A stretch of 60,597 nt of DNA from Chlamydiota bacterium (GTDB lineage Bacteria > Auribacterota > JACPWU01). A model generated the notes under the pieces. It saw only the letters and a program-made list of their open reading frames with translations, had not been told where the DNA came from and made no database searches. The stretch spans positions 1 through 60,597 of the forward strand of contig JACOUC010000071.1 of assembly GCA_016178055.1 (NCBI GenBank), given 5' to 3'. Below are positions 43,060-52,188 of this stretch, piece by piece. The position numbers and the translations under genes were made by a program. How positions within the stretch are numbered: the stretch's first letter is position 1; the number at the start of each line of letters is the position of its first letter.

Positions 43060-46000
43060 TTATTGATAAGCCATGACCAAATCGCCAGCGTCAACAACAT
43101 CGCCAGATTTGACATAAATCGTGGATAGGGTTCCTGACCGTGAGGCAGAAATGGAGGTTTCCATTTTCATGGCTTCAAGCATAAATAACTTATCGCCTTT
43201 TTGGATGGCGTCCCCTGTTTTTACAAAGACATCGGTCACTCTTCCGGGAATGGGAGAGCCTACATGATGCAAATTTTCAGGGTCTGCTTTTGGGCGTTTT
43301 GGAACAGTGACTTCGCGACCGGGATCTCTCACTTTGACGTCGCGGGGATCGCCATTTAATTCAAAAAATATCGTTTTCATTCCTTCGACATCCGTGTCAG
43401 AAATTGCAATCAGTTTGATATAAAGGGTTTTCCCCTCTTCAAGGTCAACCGCAATTTCTTCCCCCGGCTGCATCCCAAAAAAGAAGGTAGAGGTCGGAAG
43501 AATCGATGTGTCGCCGTACATTTTTTTATGAATAAGATAATCAACGGTGCCTTGAGGATACATCACATAAGAAATCACATCCTGTTCACTTACTTTAAAA
43601 GAGGTTTTTTTAGAGGAGGCTGCCAGTTTTTTCTCAAGTTCTACCCGACTTTCAGCCAAACTGATCAATGGTTTCGATTTCTCTTTCACTTGATCCTTAA
43701 GAACTACCTTTTGAAGACGTTTCGGAAATCCTCCGGGAGGAAAGCCTAAATCCCCTTTCAACATATTGATAACACTGGCTGGAAAAGATAAATGCTCCGC
43801 TTTTTCAAAAAAGCTATTTCCATCTAAATTATTTGCAACCATAAAAAGAGCCATGTCCCCCACCACTTTAGAAGAAGGGGTCACTTTGATCATGTCACCA
43901 AAAAGTTTGTTCGCCAGGGCATAGGCATTAATCACCTCATTCCATCGAGGGGAAAGGCCCATGGCCTCGGCCTGTTCATAGAGATTGGTGTATTGACCCC
44001 CTGGCATCTCGTGAAAATAGACTTCGGCCGAGCTTGAGCGCAAATGAGACTCGAAGGGAATATAATTTTTTCTTACCTCTTCCCAATAGGCCGAATATTC
44101 ATTCAAAGTCGAAAGATGAAGCCCGGTCGATCGCTTATGATGCTCCAGAGCTGCCACAAGACTATTTAGATTAACCTGGGACATAATTCCACTCATGGAA
44201 GCAAGAGCCGCATCCGCAATGTTAACGCCCTCTTCTGCAGCCATTAGGATAGTCGCCGCCTGCACTCCCGTCGTATCGTGGGTATGTAAATGAATAGGAA
44301 TCCCCACTTCTTCTTTCAATACCTTTACCAGAACTCTCGCTGAATACGGGCGTAGAAGACCCGCCATATCCTTAATCCCCAGAATATGAGCTCCTGCTTT
44401 TTCAAATTCCTTTGCAAGTTTGACATAATATTGCAGCGAATATTTTGTCCGCGTTGGATCTTCGATATTTCCTGTGTAACAAATGGCCGGTTCTGCAATG
44501 CGGCCTACATTTCGAACCGCCTCGATTGCAACTTGAATGCCCTTTAATTGATTAAAGGCATCGAATATTCTAAAAATATCAATCCCCGTATCCGCTGCAA
44601 GTTGAACAAATTTTTTGATAATGGCCGATGGATAACTTGTATAGCCCACCGCATTAGAACCTCGCAAGAGCATTTGCAAAAGGGCATTGGGCATCGCTTG
44701 ACGAATCGCAGCTAGCCTTGCCCATGGATCTTCCTTGAGAAATCTAAGAGAGGTATCAAATGTGGCCCCTCCCCACATTTCGTAGGAAAACAAATGGGGT
44801 TCTCGCCGACACATCCCTTGAGCTACGCCCAGCATGTCGAAGGTTCGAACACGGGTGGCCAGAAGTGACTGATGAGCATCTCGAAAAGTGGTATCGGTGA
44901 TCAAAAGATGCTTTTGCTTCCCGATCCATTCAATCAGTCCCTCAGGTCCCTTCTCATCTAAAATCTGTTTTGTTCCGGAAGGCACAGGGGACGTCCCATC
45001 ATATTTCGGAATGCGAGGTGTCGGCATTTGCTTGGGCCTTTGAATGATTTTGGTATGAGGAGCCCCGCAAACAATGATATTTCCAATATATTGGAGCAAC
45101 TTCGAAGCCCGATCTTGAGTTTCGGAAGGAACTTTAAGCTCCGGATGTCGCTCTAAATAATCCGTTTTGAAATGACCTTCTAAAAATTCCTTTTCCTTCA
45201 TCACGGCGCGAAGAAAATTAATATTGGTTTTGACCCCTCGAATTCTGAATTCGGCCAAAGTCCGGTCCATGCGTTCAGCCGCCTCTTTTAAATGACGGCC
45301 ATAAGTTGTGACTTTAACAAGAAGAGAATCATAAAAAGGAGTAATAATGGCTCCTGTATGAGCACTTCCAGCATCTAAACGAACCCCATGCCCTGCCGGA
45401 GACCGATAAGTCGTTAGGCGTCCATAATCAGGAACAAAATTGGCAGCTGGATCTTCCGTTGTGATTCGGCATTGAATCGCCGCTCCGCGATATTGAATAT
45501 CCGATTGATTTAAAATACCAATCTCTGGATCTGAAAGTTGATAACCTTCTGCAATTCGAATTTGTGCCTTGACCAGATCCATTCCCGTGATCATCTCGGT
45601 CACGGTGTGTTCCACCTGGATGCGGGTGTTCATTTCCATGAAATAGAATTTTCCAAGCTCGGGCTGAACCAAAAATTCGACTGTTCCCGCATTTTGATAG
45701 CCCGTAGATTTGGCCAGATCCACAGCTGCCTTTAGGATTTTCTGACGAAGCTCTTCCCCATTTTTTAATCCATTTAAGAGGGACCCTGCTGGAGCTATTT
45801 CAATCACCTTCTGATGTCTTCTTTGAATTGAACAATCACGCTCAAAACAATGCACGACATTTTGATAGGCATCTGCCAAAATTTGGACTTCAATGTGCTT
45901 GGGATTTTCCACCAATTTTTCAATAAAAATCTCTGGCCGGCCAAAGGCGCTTTTGGCTTCTCTTTGAGCTTCTATATAGAATGATTTAAGCTCCTCTCTA

Positions 46001-46530
46001 TCGCGAGCAATTCTCATGCCTCGCCCTCCCCCCCCAAAGACAGATTTCAACATAACAGGAAAATCGATCTCATGCGTAAACGCAATCGCTTCATCAAGGG
46101 TAACTGGATCTGGAGTACCCGGAATGACAGGCAGGCCTATCTTTTGAGCAGCATTTCGAGCGGCAACTTTATTACCCATCATGGCAATATGTTCTGAGGA
46201 AGGACCAATAAACGTAATCCCAGAGCGTTCACAAGCAAGGGCAAATTCGGCATTTTCAGAAAGAAATCCATAGCCTGGATGAATGGCGTCGATTTTCTTT
46301 TGTTTTGCAAGTTCGATAATCTCATCAATGGCAAGATAGGCTTTGAGAGGGCCTAATCCCCACCCAATGGGGTAGGCCTCGTCCGCCTTATAGCGATGAA
46401 GCGAGAGGCGATCTTCCTCGGAAAAAATCGCAACGGTCCTTGCCCCAAGTTCTGTCGCCGCCCGAAAAACACGAATCGCGATCTCACCTCGGTTGGCCAC
46501 CAATATTTTTTGAAATTTTTTCTGATGCAT
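43060..46530 (-). CDS. pyc: pyruvate carboxylase
   Basis: The 1156-residue single-chain biotin enzyme that makes oxaloacetate from pyruvate, bicarbonate and ATP. Biotin carboxylase fills residues 1-450 (ILVANRGEIAIRVFRAATE, MLKSVFGGGGRGMRI with the Gly-rich ATP loop, FMEMNTRIQVEHTVTEM). The carboxyltransferase domain starts around 545 (DTTFRDAHQSLLATR; the FLKEDPWARL block; LHTHDTTG with metal-binding His). The C-terminal carrier domain has the biotin site EAMKMET with Lys 1122. Length and domain order are those of the alpha-4 type enzyme. Start ATG 46530. It fills the TCA cycle or starts gluconeogenesis. Confidence 0.97.
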   Translation of the reverse strand: MHQKKFQKILVANRGEIAIRVFRAATELGARTVAIFSEEDRLSLHRYKADEAYPIGWGLGPLKAYLAIDEIIELAKQKKIDAIHPGYGFLSENAEFALACERSGITFIGPSSEHIAMMGNKVAARNAAQKIGLPVIPGTPDPVTLDEAIAFTHEIDFPVMLKSVFGGGGRGMRIARDREELKSFYIEAQREAKSAFGRPEIFIEKLVENPKHIEVQILADAYQNVVHCFERDCSIQRRHQKVIEIAPAGSLLNGLKNGEELRQKILKAAVDLAKSTGYQNAGTVEFLVQPELGKFYFMEMNTRIQVEHTVTEMITGMDLVKAQIRIAEGYQLSDPEIGILNQSDIQYRGAAIQCRITTEDPAANFVPDYGRLTTYRSPAGHGVRLDAGSAHTGAIITPFYDSLLVKVTTYGRHLKEAAERMDRTLAEFRIRGVKTNINFLRAVMKEKEFLEGHFKTDYLERHPELKVPSETQDRASKLLQYIGNIIVCGAPHTKIIQRPKQMPTPRIPKYDGTSPVPSGTKQILDEKGPEGLIEWIGKQKHLLITDTTFRDAHQSLLATRVRTFDMLGVAQGMCRREPHLFSYEMWGGATFDTSLRFLKEDPWARLAAIRQAMPNALLQMLLRGSNAVGYTSYPSAIIKKFVQLAADTGIDIFRIFDAFNQLKGIQVAIEAVRNVGRIAEPAICYTGNIEDPTRTKYSLQYYVKLAKEFEKAGAHILGIKDMAGLLRPYSARVLVKVLKEEVGIPIHLHTHDTTGVQAATILMAAEEGVNIADAALASMSGIMSQVNLNSLVAALEHHKRSTGLHLSTLNEYSAYWEEVRKNYIPFESHLRSSSAEVYFHEMPGGQYTNLYEQAEAMGLSPRWNEVINAYALANKLFGDMIKVTPSSKVVGDMALFMVANNLDGNSFFEKAEHLSFPASVINMLKGDLGFPPGGFPKRLQKVVLKDQVKEKSKPLISLAESRVELEKKLAASSKKTSFKVSEQDVISYVMYPQGTVDYLIHKKMYGDTSILPTSTFFFGMQPGEEIAVDLEEGKTLYIKLIAISDTDVEGMKTIFFELNGDPRDVKVRDPGREVTVPKRPKADPENLHHVGSPIPGRVTDVFVKTGDAIQKGDKLFMLEAMKMETSISASRSGTLSTIYVKSGDVVDAGDLVMAYQ

Positions 46531-46637
46531 GATCTAAGCCCAAACTTACGATCAACCCAAGTGGTGTAAAAGCAACATAAGTCGCTTTCCAATTTTCAGC
46601 CGTCTCAAAATAGCTAAGTCGAAACAAGATCAGTTTC

Positions 46638-46988
46638 TTAGCTAAACAAAATCTCTTTCAATATCTTTTCAATTTTGCTAAGAGTTTTTTGTCCTAATGA
46701 TCCTAATTTCCTTTTTACGAGAGAATTGTGAAGCGAGTGAATCTTGTCCACTATAATGGCCGATGGCAATTTAAATCCAGAGATTGAAAATTCAGGATGA
46801 GAATCATCAATTTTTATGTTAAAGAGTCCCTGTCTATTTATGTTTGAGGTAACAGAACAGACAATGATATCTTCTCCTTTATTATTATAAGACTCTCGTG
46901 ATAAAACTACAGCAGGACGGACCTTTTGAGATGAAAGATCCGTAAAAGGAAAACTTAAAAGTACAACATCCCCTCGCGATAAACTCAT
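46638..46988 (-). CDS. MazF/PemK-type endoribonuclease toxin
   Basis: A 116-residue type II toxin of the PemK/MazF family. The start SRGDVVLLSFPFTDLSSQKVRPAVVLS shows, in pieces, the family RGDVVL, PF(T)D and KVRPAVVLS signatures. IVCSVTSNI and the late LPSAIIVDKIHSL (S-Ixx-Dxx/xx-l) are also typical. The active-site region of the family is present by these blocks. It is the last gene of a three-gene operon in which each gene overlaps the next by 4 bp, with a 79-residue protein directly upstream as the likely antitoxin. Confidence 0.9.
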   Translation of the reverse strand: MSLSRGDVVLLSFPFTDLSSQKVRPAVVLSRESYNNKGEDIIVCSVTSNINRQGLFNIKIDDSHPEFSISGFKLPSAIIVDKIHSLHNSLVKRKLGSLGQKTLSKIEKILKEILFS

Positions 46989-47224
46989 ACGGGAAAGCCA
47001 TCGTCCAATGAATAAACATCCTCATCTTCATCGTACAAGAAACTGTGTGAAGGATTGTTTCTTGATATCCATTCTAGAATTTCTTCATCGAGAGTTTCAA
47101 AGGTCTGATTTGTGAAATAGAAAAAAGTTACATTTGGAATGGACCCAATCTCTCTATTTTGTAATTTAATGGATGCGTTGCTTCCTAATATCTGCAGAGG
47201 ATTTTCTATAGGATTCCTTCTCAT
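46985..47224 (-). CDS. 79-residue protein, probable MazF antitoxin
   Basis: I do not recognise a domain. The protein is short, with LQNREIGSIPNVTFFYFTNQ in the middle and an acidic C-terminal tail (YDEDEDVYSLDDGF). An acidic disordered tail is common in MazE-type antitoxins, which use it to block the toxin. It overlaps the toxin gene and the upstream gene by 4 bp each, so the three are translated together. The antitoxin call rests on position and tail composition. There is no visible DNA-binding fold. Confidence 0.6.
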   Translation of the reverse strand: MRRNPIENPLQILGSNASIKLQNREIGSIPNVTFFYFTNQTFETLDEEILEWISRNNPSHSFLYDEDEDVYSLDDGFPV

Positions 47225-47619
47225 AACACCGTACCTTTAACGAGATTAAACACTCTCTCTGTAACTGGCCTATCATCAATAAGAAGTTGAAAGTTATACT
47301 TTCCTTCATAAGGGAAAGCAACGTCAAAGAGTTCGAAAGCGCACTCGATAACTGCATTGGGATCCGTGGACGTGATTGTACCATGAATTTGTGCTATAGG
47401 TTTTAGATCTTTAAGACTGGAGTATTGAAGAATTGTCTTATAGCTTCCCCTGCAGTTAGTTACAGATATAAATACAAGCATTTTTTTATGACGGATGGGT
47501 AAATTATACGCCGCTATAGAATTAAAAATTCCTATCAAACTCTTTTTATTCGTTCTTTTGTCTTCGATGATTTCATCACATATAATCATCGCTAGTGCTT
47601 TTGGCCATTCCTGTTCCAT
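47221..47619 (-). CDS. DUF6941-like protein (operon with MazF)
   Basis: A 132-residue soluble protein. MIICDEIIEDKRTNKKSLIGIFNSI is the N-terminal block, in pieces, of proteins annotated as DUF6941; the rest is beta-rich (FISVTNCRGSYKTILQY, then HGTITSTDPN and GKYNFQLLIDD). It has no signal peptide or membrane segment. The function of the family is unknown to me. It is the first gene of a leftward operon with the probable antitoxin and a MazF toxin. It may be a cargo gene or a third component of the system. Confidence 0.7.
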   Translation of the reverse strand: MEQEWPKALAMIICDEIIEDKRTNKKSLIGIFNSIAAYNLPIRHKKMLVFISVTNCRGSYKTILQYSSLKDLKPIAQIHGTITSTDPNAVIECAFELFDVAFPYEGKYNFQLLIDDRPVTERVFNLVKGTVL

Positions 47620-47742
47620 AGAAGTAAAGGTATTCGTACAGATGCTTTAATTCAAGAAAAATATTTATTTTAGATTCATGAGAGATAATTTCCCATTGCG
47701 CTGGATACATAAAACGATAGAATGCTTGAAAAGGTATTGCGT

Positions 47743-49314
47743 ATGGACAGCACAAAATCACATCTGAAGGAAAAACTTGACCTCAATTCCGAATTTAAGA
47801 AGGCCTTAGATGGAATGGAAAATACTTCTCAAAATATTTTCATCACAGGGAAGGCCGGAACGGGGAAATCAACCCTTCTCAATTATTTTCGTCATCATAC
47901 CCAAAAGAAAGCGGTGGTTCTCGCCCCCACAGGAGTTGCAGCCCTTAATGTACAGGGACAAACCATTCATTCCTTCTTCCGTTTTAAACCAGACATCACT
48001 TTAGATAAAATCAAAAAAATTTCTTCCCGAGGCAAGAACATTTATAAAAAAATCGAATCGATTATTATCGATGAAATTTCCATGGTTCGAGCGGATATTT
48101 TAGATTGCGTTGATCGGTTTATGAGGCTCAATGGTCAAAACTCTTCGAGGCCTTTTGGCGGGGTTCAGATGATTTTTTTCGGAGATTTGTATCAACTCCC
48201 TCCGGTGGTCCCCTCAAAGGAGCGGGAGATTTTCGAACGGCATTACGTAAGCCCGTACTTTTTTGATTCACATGTTTTTAAAAATTTTCAGATGAACTGG
48301 ATCGAACTCGAAAAAATTTATCGGCAAAGCGATTCCCGTTTTATCGAAATACTGAATGCCATTCGTAATAATACCCCCACCGAAGAACATCTTCGAGTCA
48401 TCAATCAACGATGTAAACCGGATTTTGAACCTGACGGGAAGGATTTTTTCATTCAACTTACGACGACCAACGCATTGGCTGAAGAAATCAATGTGTCCCA
48501 ACTGATGAAACTTCCTGGGAAACTGTATACCTATTCCGGGCTCAAGGAAGGCGATTTTAAAGATTCGTATTTACCGACAAAGATGGAACTGGGCCTTAAA
48601 GTTGGAGCTCAGGTGATGATGCTCAATAACGATTCATCGGGTCGATGGGTCAATGGGAGTGTCGGTCAGATTCAGGAGATTGATTCCAGTGAAGGAGAGG
48701 ATGTCGTCTGGGTCAAGCTCACGAATGGAAATCGGGTCGAGGTCACCCCCTTCACCTGGGAGCTTTATCAATTTTCATTTGATGAAAAATCCCAAAAACT
48801 GACTTCACAGATGGTGGGCTCCTTTACCCAATATCCGATGATGCTCGCCTGGGCAGTGACCATTCACAAAAGTCAGGGAAGAACATTTGAACGTCTGGTG
48901 ATCGACATTGGCAAGGGGACCTTTGCCCATGGTCAAATGTATGTGGCTTTAAGCCGGTCCACCTCTCTAGAGGGAATATTTCTTAAGAAGCCTGTTCAAA
49001 AAAGACATATTTTTGTCGATTGGCGGGTTGTTTCTTTTGTCACCCGATATCAATATCAACTCTCTGAAAAAAACATTCCTATGGATCAGAAAATGAAATT
49101 TATTCGTGAAGCCATTCAAACAAAAAAGAGCTTGGAGGTGATTTATCTTAAGACCAATGATGAAAAATCGAAGAGACTCATTCAGCCCTTTTTTGCAGGA
49201 GAACTGAACTATCAAGGCAAATCTTTCCTTGGAGTTCAGGCCTATGATTCCCAAAGGCAGGAGGAAAGAACCTTTCGTGTCGACCGAATTCTGGAAATAA
49301 AAGCGGTGGGATAG
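47743..49314 (+). CDS. PIF1-like helicase with WYL-like C-terminus
   Basis: A 523-residue SF1 helicase of the PIF1/RecD-like group. Walker A is GKAGTGKST, followed by VVLAPTGVAALNVQGQTIHSFF (motif Ia), IIIDEISMV (motif II, DEIS), and FGGVQMIFFGDLYQLPPV (motif III). TIHKSQGRTFERLVIDIG and MYVALSRSTSLEGI are motifs V and VI. Residues beyond about 440 (LEVIYLKTNDEKSKRLIQPF and EERTFRVDRILEI) look like a WYL domain, which binds nucleic acid or ligands. I prefer ATG 47743 because AAAGG lies 8-9 nt before it; an in-frame ATG at 47722 has none. It is divergent from the MazF operon. Confidence 0.88.
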   Translation: MDSTKSHLKEKLDLNSEFKKALDGMENTSQNIFITGKAGTGKSTLLNYFRHHTQKKAVVLAPTGVAALNVQGQTIHSFFRFKPDITLDKIKKISSRGKNIYKKIESIIIDEISMVRADILDCVDRFMRLNGQNSSRPFGGVQMIFFGDLYQLPPVVPSKEREIFERHYVSPYFFDSHVFKNFQMNWIELEKIYRQSDSRFIEILNAIRNNTPTEEHLRVINQRCKPDFEPDGKDFFIQLTTTNALAEEINVSQLMKLPGKLYTYSGLKEGDFKDSYLPTKMELGLKVGAQVMMLNNDSSGRWVNGSVGQIQEIDSSEGEDVVWVKLTNGNRVEVTPFTWELYQFSFDEKSQKLTSQMVGSFTQYPMMLAWAVTIHKSQGRTFERLVIDIGKGTFAHGQMYVALSRSTSLEGIFLKKPVQKRHIFVDWRVVSFVTRYQYQLSEKNIPMDQKMKFIREAIQTKKSLEVIYLKTNDEKSKRLIQPFFAGELNYQGKSFLGVQAYDSQRQEERTFRVDRILEIKAVG

Positions 49315-49320
49315 CCCGAA

Positions 49321-49486
49321 TTTCTCATCACATTTCTACTCAGAGCGCCAATTCCGCCTCGTCTGCGTCGTCAAACTCGGTCGACCCTGCTCAACGTACT
49401 GTAAAGTACGCCTCACAGGGTCTCGGTCGTCTTCCTAGCATCCAAAGCGGACTTGACGGTCTCGCTACGAAATCTGATGAGAAATC
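49321..49486. repeat. 166-bp imperfect palindrome with GTAC centre
   Basis: The arms ATTTCTCATCACATTTC and GAAATCTGATGAGAAAT pair at the ends. Near the centre GACCCTG and CAGGGTC pair around CGTACTGTAAAGTACGCCTC. It shares the GTAC...GTACGCCTC centre with the palindrome at 3214-3339, although the arms differ. Confidence 0.8.
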
Positions 49487-49579
49487 CTGGCTAGAAGAAG
49501 GATTGCAAAGGGAAATTAACAAGTTTAGAATGAAACACTGTTTTAAGGATCACCGGCGACCATCTTAAAGGAGGTTTTT

Positions 49580-50059
49580 ATGGGTCAAGTTGTTATTCTC
49601 ATGGCTTCCAAGGGAGATCTTGAGCATTGCGAGAAAATGGCAAAATTTTTAAAAAAGTTAAATGTTCCTCACGTCTTAAGAATTGCTTCTGCCCATAAAG
49701 TTCCATTAAAGGTCTTAGAAATTATTAAAACTCACGAAAAAGAAGAAGCGGTTTTTATTACGGTTGCAGGACGCAGCAACGCCTTAAGCGGATTTGTCGA
49801 TGCCCATACGAGTCTTCCTGTTCTTGCCTGCCCTCCCTACAGTGAAAAATTTTCAGGGGGAGACATTTTTTCGAGCCTTCGAATGCCTTCAGGCGTTTGT
49901 CCGATGTTTGTTCTAGAGCCTGAAGAAGCTGCTTTGGCAGCTGTGAAAATTTTGGCCATGGGAAATCCCTCATTAAAAACGAAGCTTCAAAAATATCAAG
50001 AAGAGAAGAAAAAAACTTTAGAGAAAGACGATGAGGAGGTTCGACGTGGGAAGCGTTAA
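49580..50059 (+). CDS. purE: AIR carboxylase, class II PurE
   Basis: Phosphoribosylaminoimidazole carboxylase, step 6 of purine synthesis. The 159-residue protein has SAHKVPLKVLEII (the SAH motif of PurE). It then has FITVAGRSNALSGFVD, VLACPPYSEKF and SSLRMPSGVCPMFVLEPEEAALAA. The AGRSN, CPP and SSLRMPSG blocks match the PAICS-type class II enzyme, which uses CO2 directly, rather than the class I N5-CAIR mutase. AGGAGG lies 7 nt before ATG 49580. No purK is needed or seen. It is followed by purC, whose ribosome site lies in its last codons. Confidence 0.88.
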   Translation: MGQVVILMASKGDLEHCEKMAKFLKKLNVPHVLRIASAHKVPLKVLEIIKTHEKEEAVFITVAGRSNALSGFVDAHTSLPVLACPPYSEKFSGGDIFSSLRMPSGVCPMFVLEPEEAALAAVKILAMGNPSLKTKLQKYQEEKKKTLEKDDEEVRRGKR

Positions 50060-51077
50060 AGATTTAAATATTTTGAGTCAGCCCGAAGAACATGCCTTGG
50101 GCGTAGGTTCCTTTCGTTTTTCAGATCGATATTCTGTTTTTGATTGGGGAGAAATGCCGGATCACATTGAAGGAAAAGGGAAGGCCCTGTGCATTTTAAG
50201 CGCTTATTTTTTTGAGAAGCTGGAAAAAATGGGGCTTAAAACCCATTACCTTGGGCTTATCGCAAATGGTCAGGTGACACGGTTATCAGAATTGAAAGAA
50301 TCTATCGATACTCTTCAAGTTCGTTTGGTTCGTATTCTACGCCCCTCACTAGAAAATGGCGTTTTTAATTATTCTCTCTATCAGAAAGAGAAGGGGAATT
50401 TTCTTATTCCTTTGGAGGTTATTTATCGCAATGCTCTTCCTGAGGGAGCTAGTGTTTTTAAGCGATTAAAAGAAGGAAGCCTCACGCTTCACGAAATGGG
50501 ATTAGATAAAATGCCCATTCCAGGCGAGAGGCTTCAAAAACCCATGCTGGATGTTTCGACGAAATTAGAAACCATTGACCGTTATCTTTCTTGGAATGAG
50601 GCTCGTACCTTAGCCAATTTAAAAACGGGAGAATTTGTTGCCTTAAAAGAAGCAACCCTTGCGATTAACCAACTCATTACCCAAGAGGTTGAACGGGTCG
50701 GTTTAGTTCATGAGGATGGGAAGGTTGAATTTGCCTTTGATGAACATCGAAATTTGATGCTGGTCGATGTTTTGGGAACCCCAGATGAATGCCGGTTTAC
50801 ATTTGAAGGAATGCCTGTCAGTAAAGAGATTGCACGCGTTTATTATCGCAAAACCCCCTGGTTTACGGAAGTTGAGGAAGCAAAGAAAAAGGATCGAATT
50901 CGCTGGAAGGAAAAAGTAAAAAATAGACCGGAACCTCTTCCAGAAGAATTCTTGAAATTGATTTCGCTTCTTTATCAAGCCTGTTCAAATGAGATCACGC
51001 AAAGAATTTGGTTTAAAACTCCGCCGCTTAAGGAAATTCTTTTGGGAATTCGTTCTTTTCAAGCTCTTACCATTTAA
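50046..51077 (+). CDS. purC: SAICAR synthetase
   Basis: Phosphoribosylaminoimidazole-succinocarboxamide synthase, step 7 of purine synthesis. The early FRFSDRYSVFDWGEMPDHIEGKG (in pieces: SDRYSVFDWG and IEGKG) is the ATP/substrate region typical of PurC. LVRILRPSLENG and IPLEVIYRNALPEGASVF follow. The later VDVLGTPDECRF contains the VDE/GTPDE-like motif. The start is GTG 50046, because GAGGAGG at 50033-50039 lies 6 nt upstream; the ATG at 50031 would overlap that site. It has 343 residues, longer than the roughly 240 of short PurC forms. It overlaps purE by 14 bp. Confidence 0.92.
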   Translation: MGSVKDLNILSQPEEHALGVGSFRFSDRYSVFDWGEMPDHIEGKGKALCILSAYFFEKLEKMGLKTHYLGLIANGQVTRLSELKESIDTLQVRLVRILRPSLENGVFNYSLYQKEKGNFLIPLEVIYRNALPEGASVFKRLKEGSLTLHEMGLDKMPIPGERLQKPMLDVSTKLETIDRYLSWNEARTLANLKTGEFVALKEATLAINQLITQEVERVGLVHEDGKVEFAFDEHRNLMLVDVLGTPDECRFTFEGMPVSKEIARVYYRKTPWFTEVEEAKKKDRIRWKEKVKNRPEPLPEEFLKLISLLYQACSNEITQRIWFKTPPLKEILLGIRSFQALTI

Positions 51078-51082
51078 ATAAC

Positions 51083-52051
51083 ATGCGTAGCGAAATTCGA
51101 TCTCTTCCAAAGGGTTTCCTAGAAAGATTACAGCGTATTTTCCCGCCTTCTAAATGGGATACCCTGGCCAACACCTTTGCTGAAAAACGTCCCACAACCT
51201 TTCGTGTCAACCCGCTAAAATCATCCGCTTCCATTGTTCTAGAAAAATTATTGGCTCAAGGGTTTCGGGTCCAGAAAGTTTCATGGTATCCGGATGCACT
51301 GATTCTTCAGGGAGATTCTTTACGCGAGCTTCAGAAAACGGAAATGTATGAAAAGGGAGAAATTTATGTTCAAAGCCTTACGAGTATGATTCCCCCTTTG
51401 GTTTTAGACCCGCAACCCGGTGAAATGATTCTGGATTTAACAGCAGCTCCTGGCAGTAAGACGACCCAAATGGCGTCCTTGATGAAGAACGAAGGAAAGA
51501 TTGTTGCCAATGACAACAACAAAATCCGATTTTACCGGCTTAAAGCCAATGTTGAAATGCAAGGGGTAAAAAACGTAGAACTTTCTTTGAGGTATGGAGA
51601 AGCCTTTGGACGAGAATATCCAAATTATTTTGATCGTGTGCTGGTCGACGCTCCTTGCAGTGCCGAGGGGCGTTTTGACGTTCATGATTCGGCAAGCTTC
51701 GGATACTGGAAACCCTCCAAAGTCCATGAAATGGCCCGTAAGCAAAAGAAACTCCTTTTCTCAGGAATTTTAGCTCTAAAACCCGGCGGCGTTTTAGTTT
51801 ATTCTACTTGCACCTTTGCTCCCGAGGAAAATGAAGGGGTTTTGAACGAGGCACTTGAAGCATTTAAAGACAAAATCGAAATCGAGCCCCTCTCATTGAA
51901 TATTCCCAATGTAATGAATGGTTTAAAAACCTGGGAAGAAAAAACATTCCACCCATCAGTGACACGCTCTCAACGAATCCTTCCCAATAACCAAATGGAA
52001 GGTTTTTTTGTAGCAAAGATGAGGAAGAGGAAAAAATTTCCCTTCCCTTAA
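51083..52051 (+). CDS. NSUN/RsmF-type RNA m5C methyltransferase
   Basis: A 322-residue RNA (cytosine-5) methyltransferase of the NOL1/NOP2/Sun family. The AdoMet loop is LDLTAAPGSKTTQMA. The catalytic motif IV is VDAPCSAEGRF with Cys in PCS, and motif VI is STCTFAPEENEGV with the nucleophilic Cys of TCT. NRIRFYRLKANVEM-like NDNNKIRFYRLKANVE follows. It lacks the N-terminal NusB-like part of RsmB and the C-terminal PUA of RsmF, so it is the short form. It follows purC by 5 bp and is probably co-transcribed. The RNA target is uncertain. Confidence 0.9.
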   Translation: MRSEIRSLPKGFLERLQRIFPPSKWDTLANTFAEKRPTTFRVNPLKSSASIVLEKLLAQGFRVQKVSWYPDALILQGDSLRELQKTEMYEKGEIYVQSLTSMIPPLVLDPQPGEMILDLTAAPGSKTTQMASLMKNEGKIVANDNNKIRFYRLKANVEMQGVKNVELSLRYGEAFGREYPNYFDRVLVDAPCSAEGRFDVHDSASFGYWKPSKVHEMARKQKKLLFSGILALKPGGVLVYSTCTFAPEENEGVLNEALEAFKDKIEIEPLSLNIPNVMNGLKTWEEKTFHPSVTRSQRILPNNQMEGFFVAKMRKRKKFPFP

Positions 52052-52188
52052 GGGAGTCAAATTTGATAGAGTGTCTCCCAATCTCACAGAAGGGGGGGTG
52101 AGAATTTAGAAACGAGCATTAAATGAAAACATCACAAGTGCGTGGTGTTATTTTAAGAATCATTACATTAAGAAAGGAGATTTACAAA

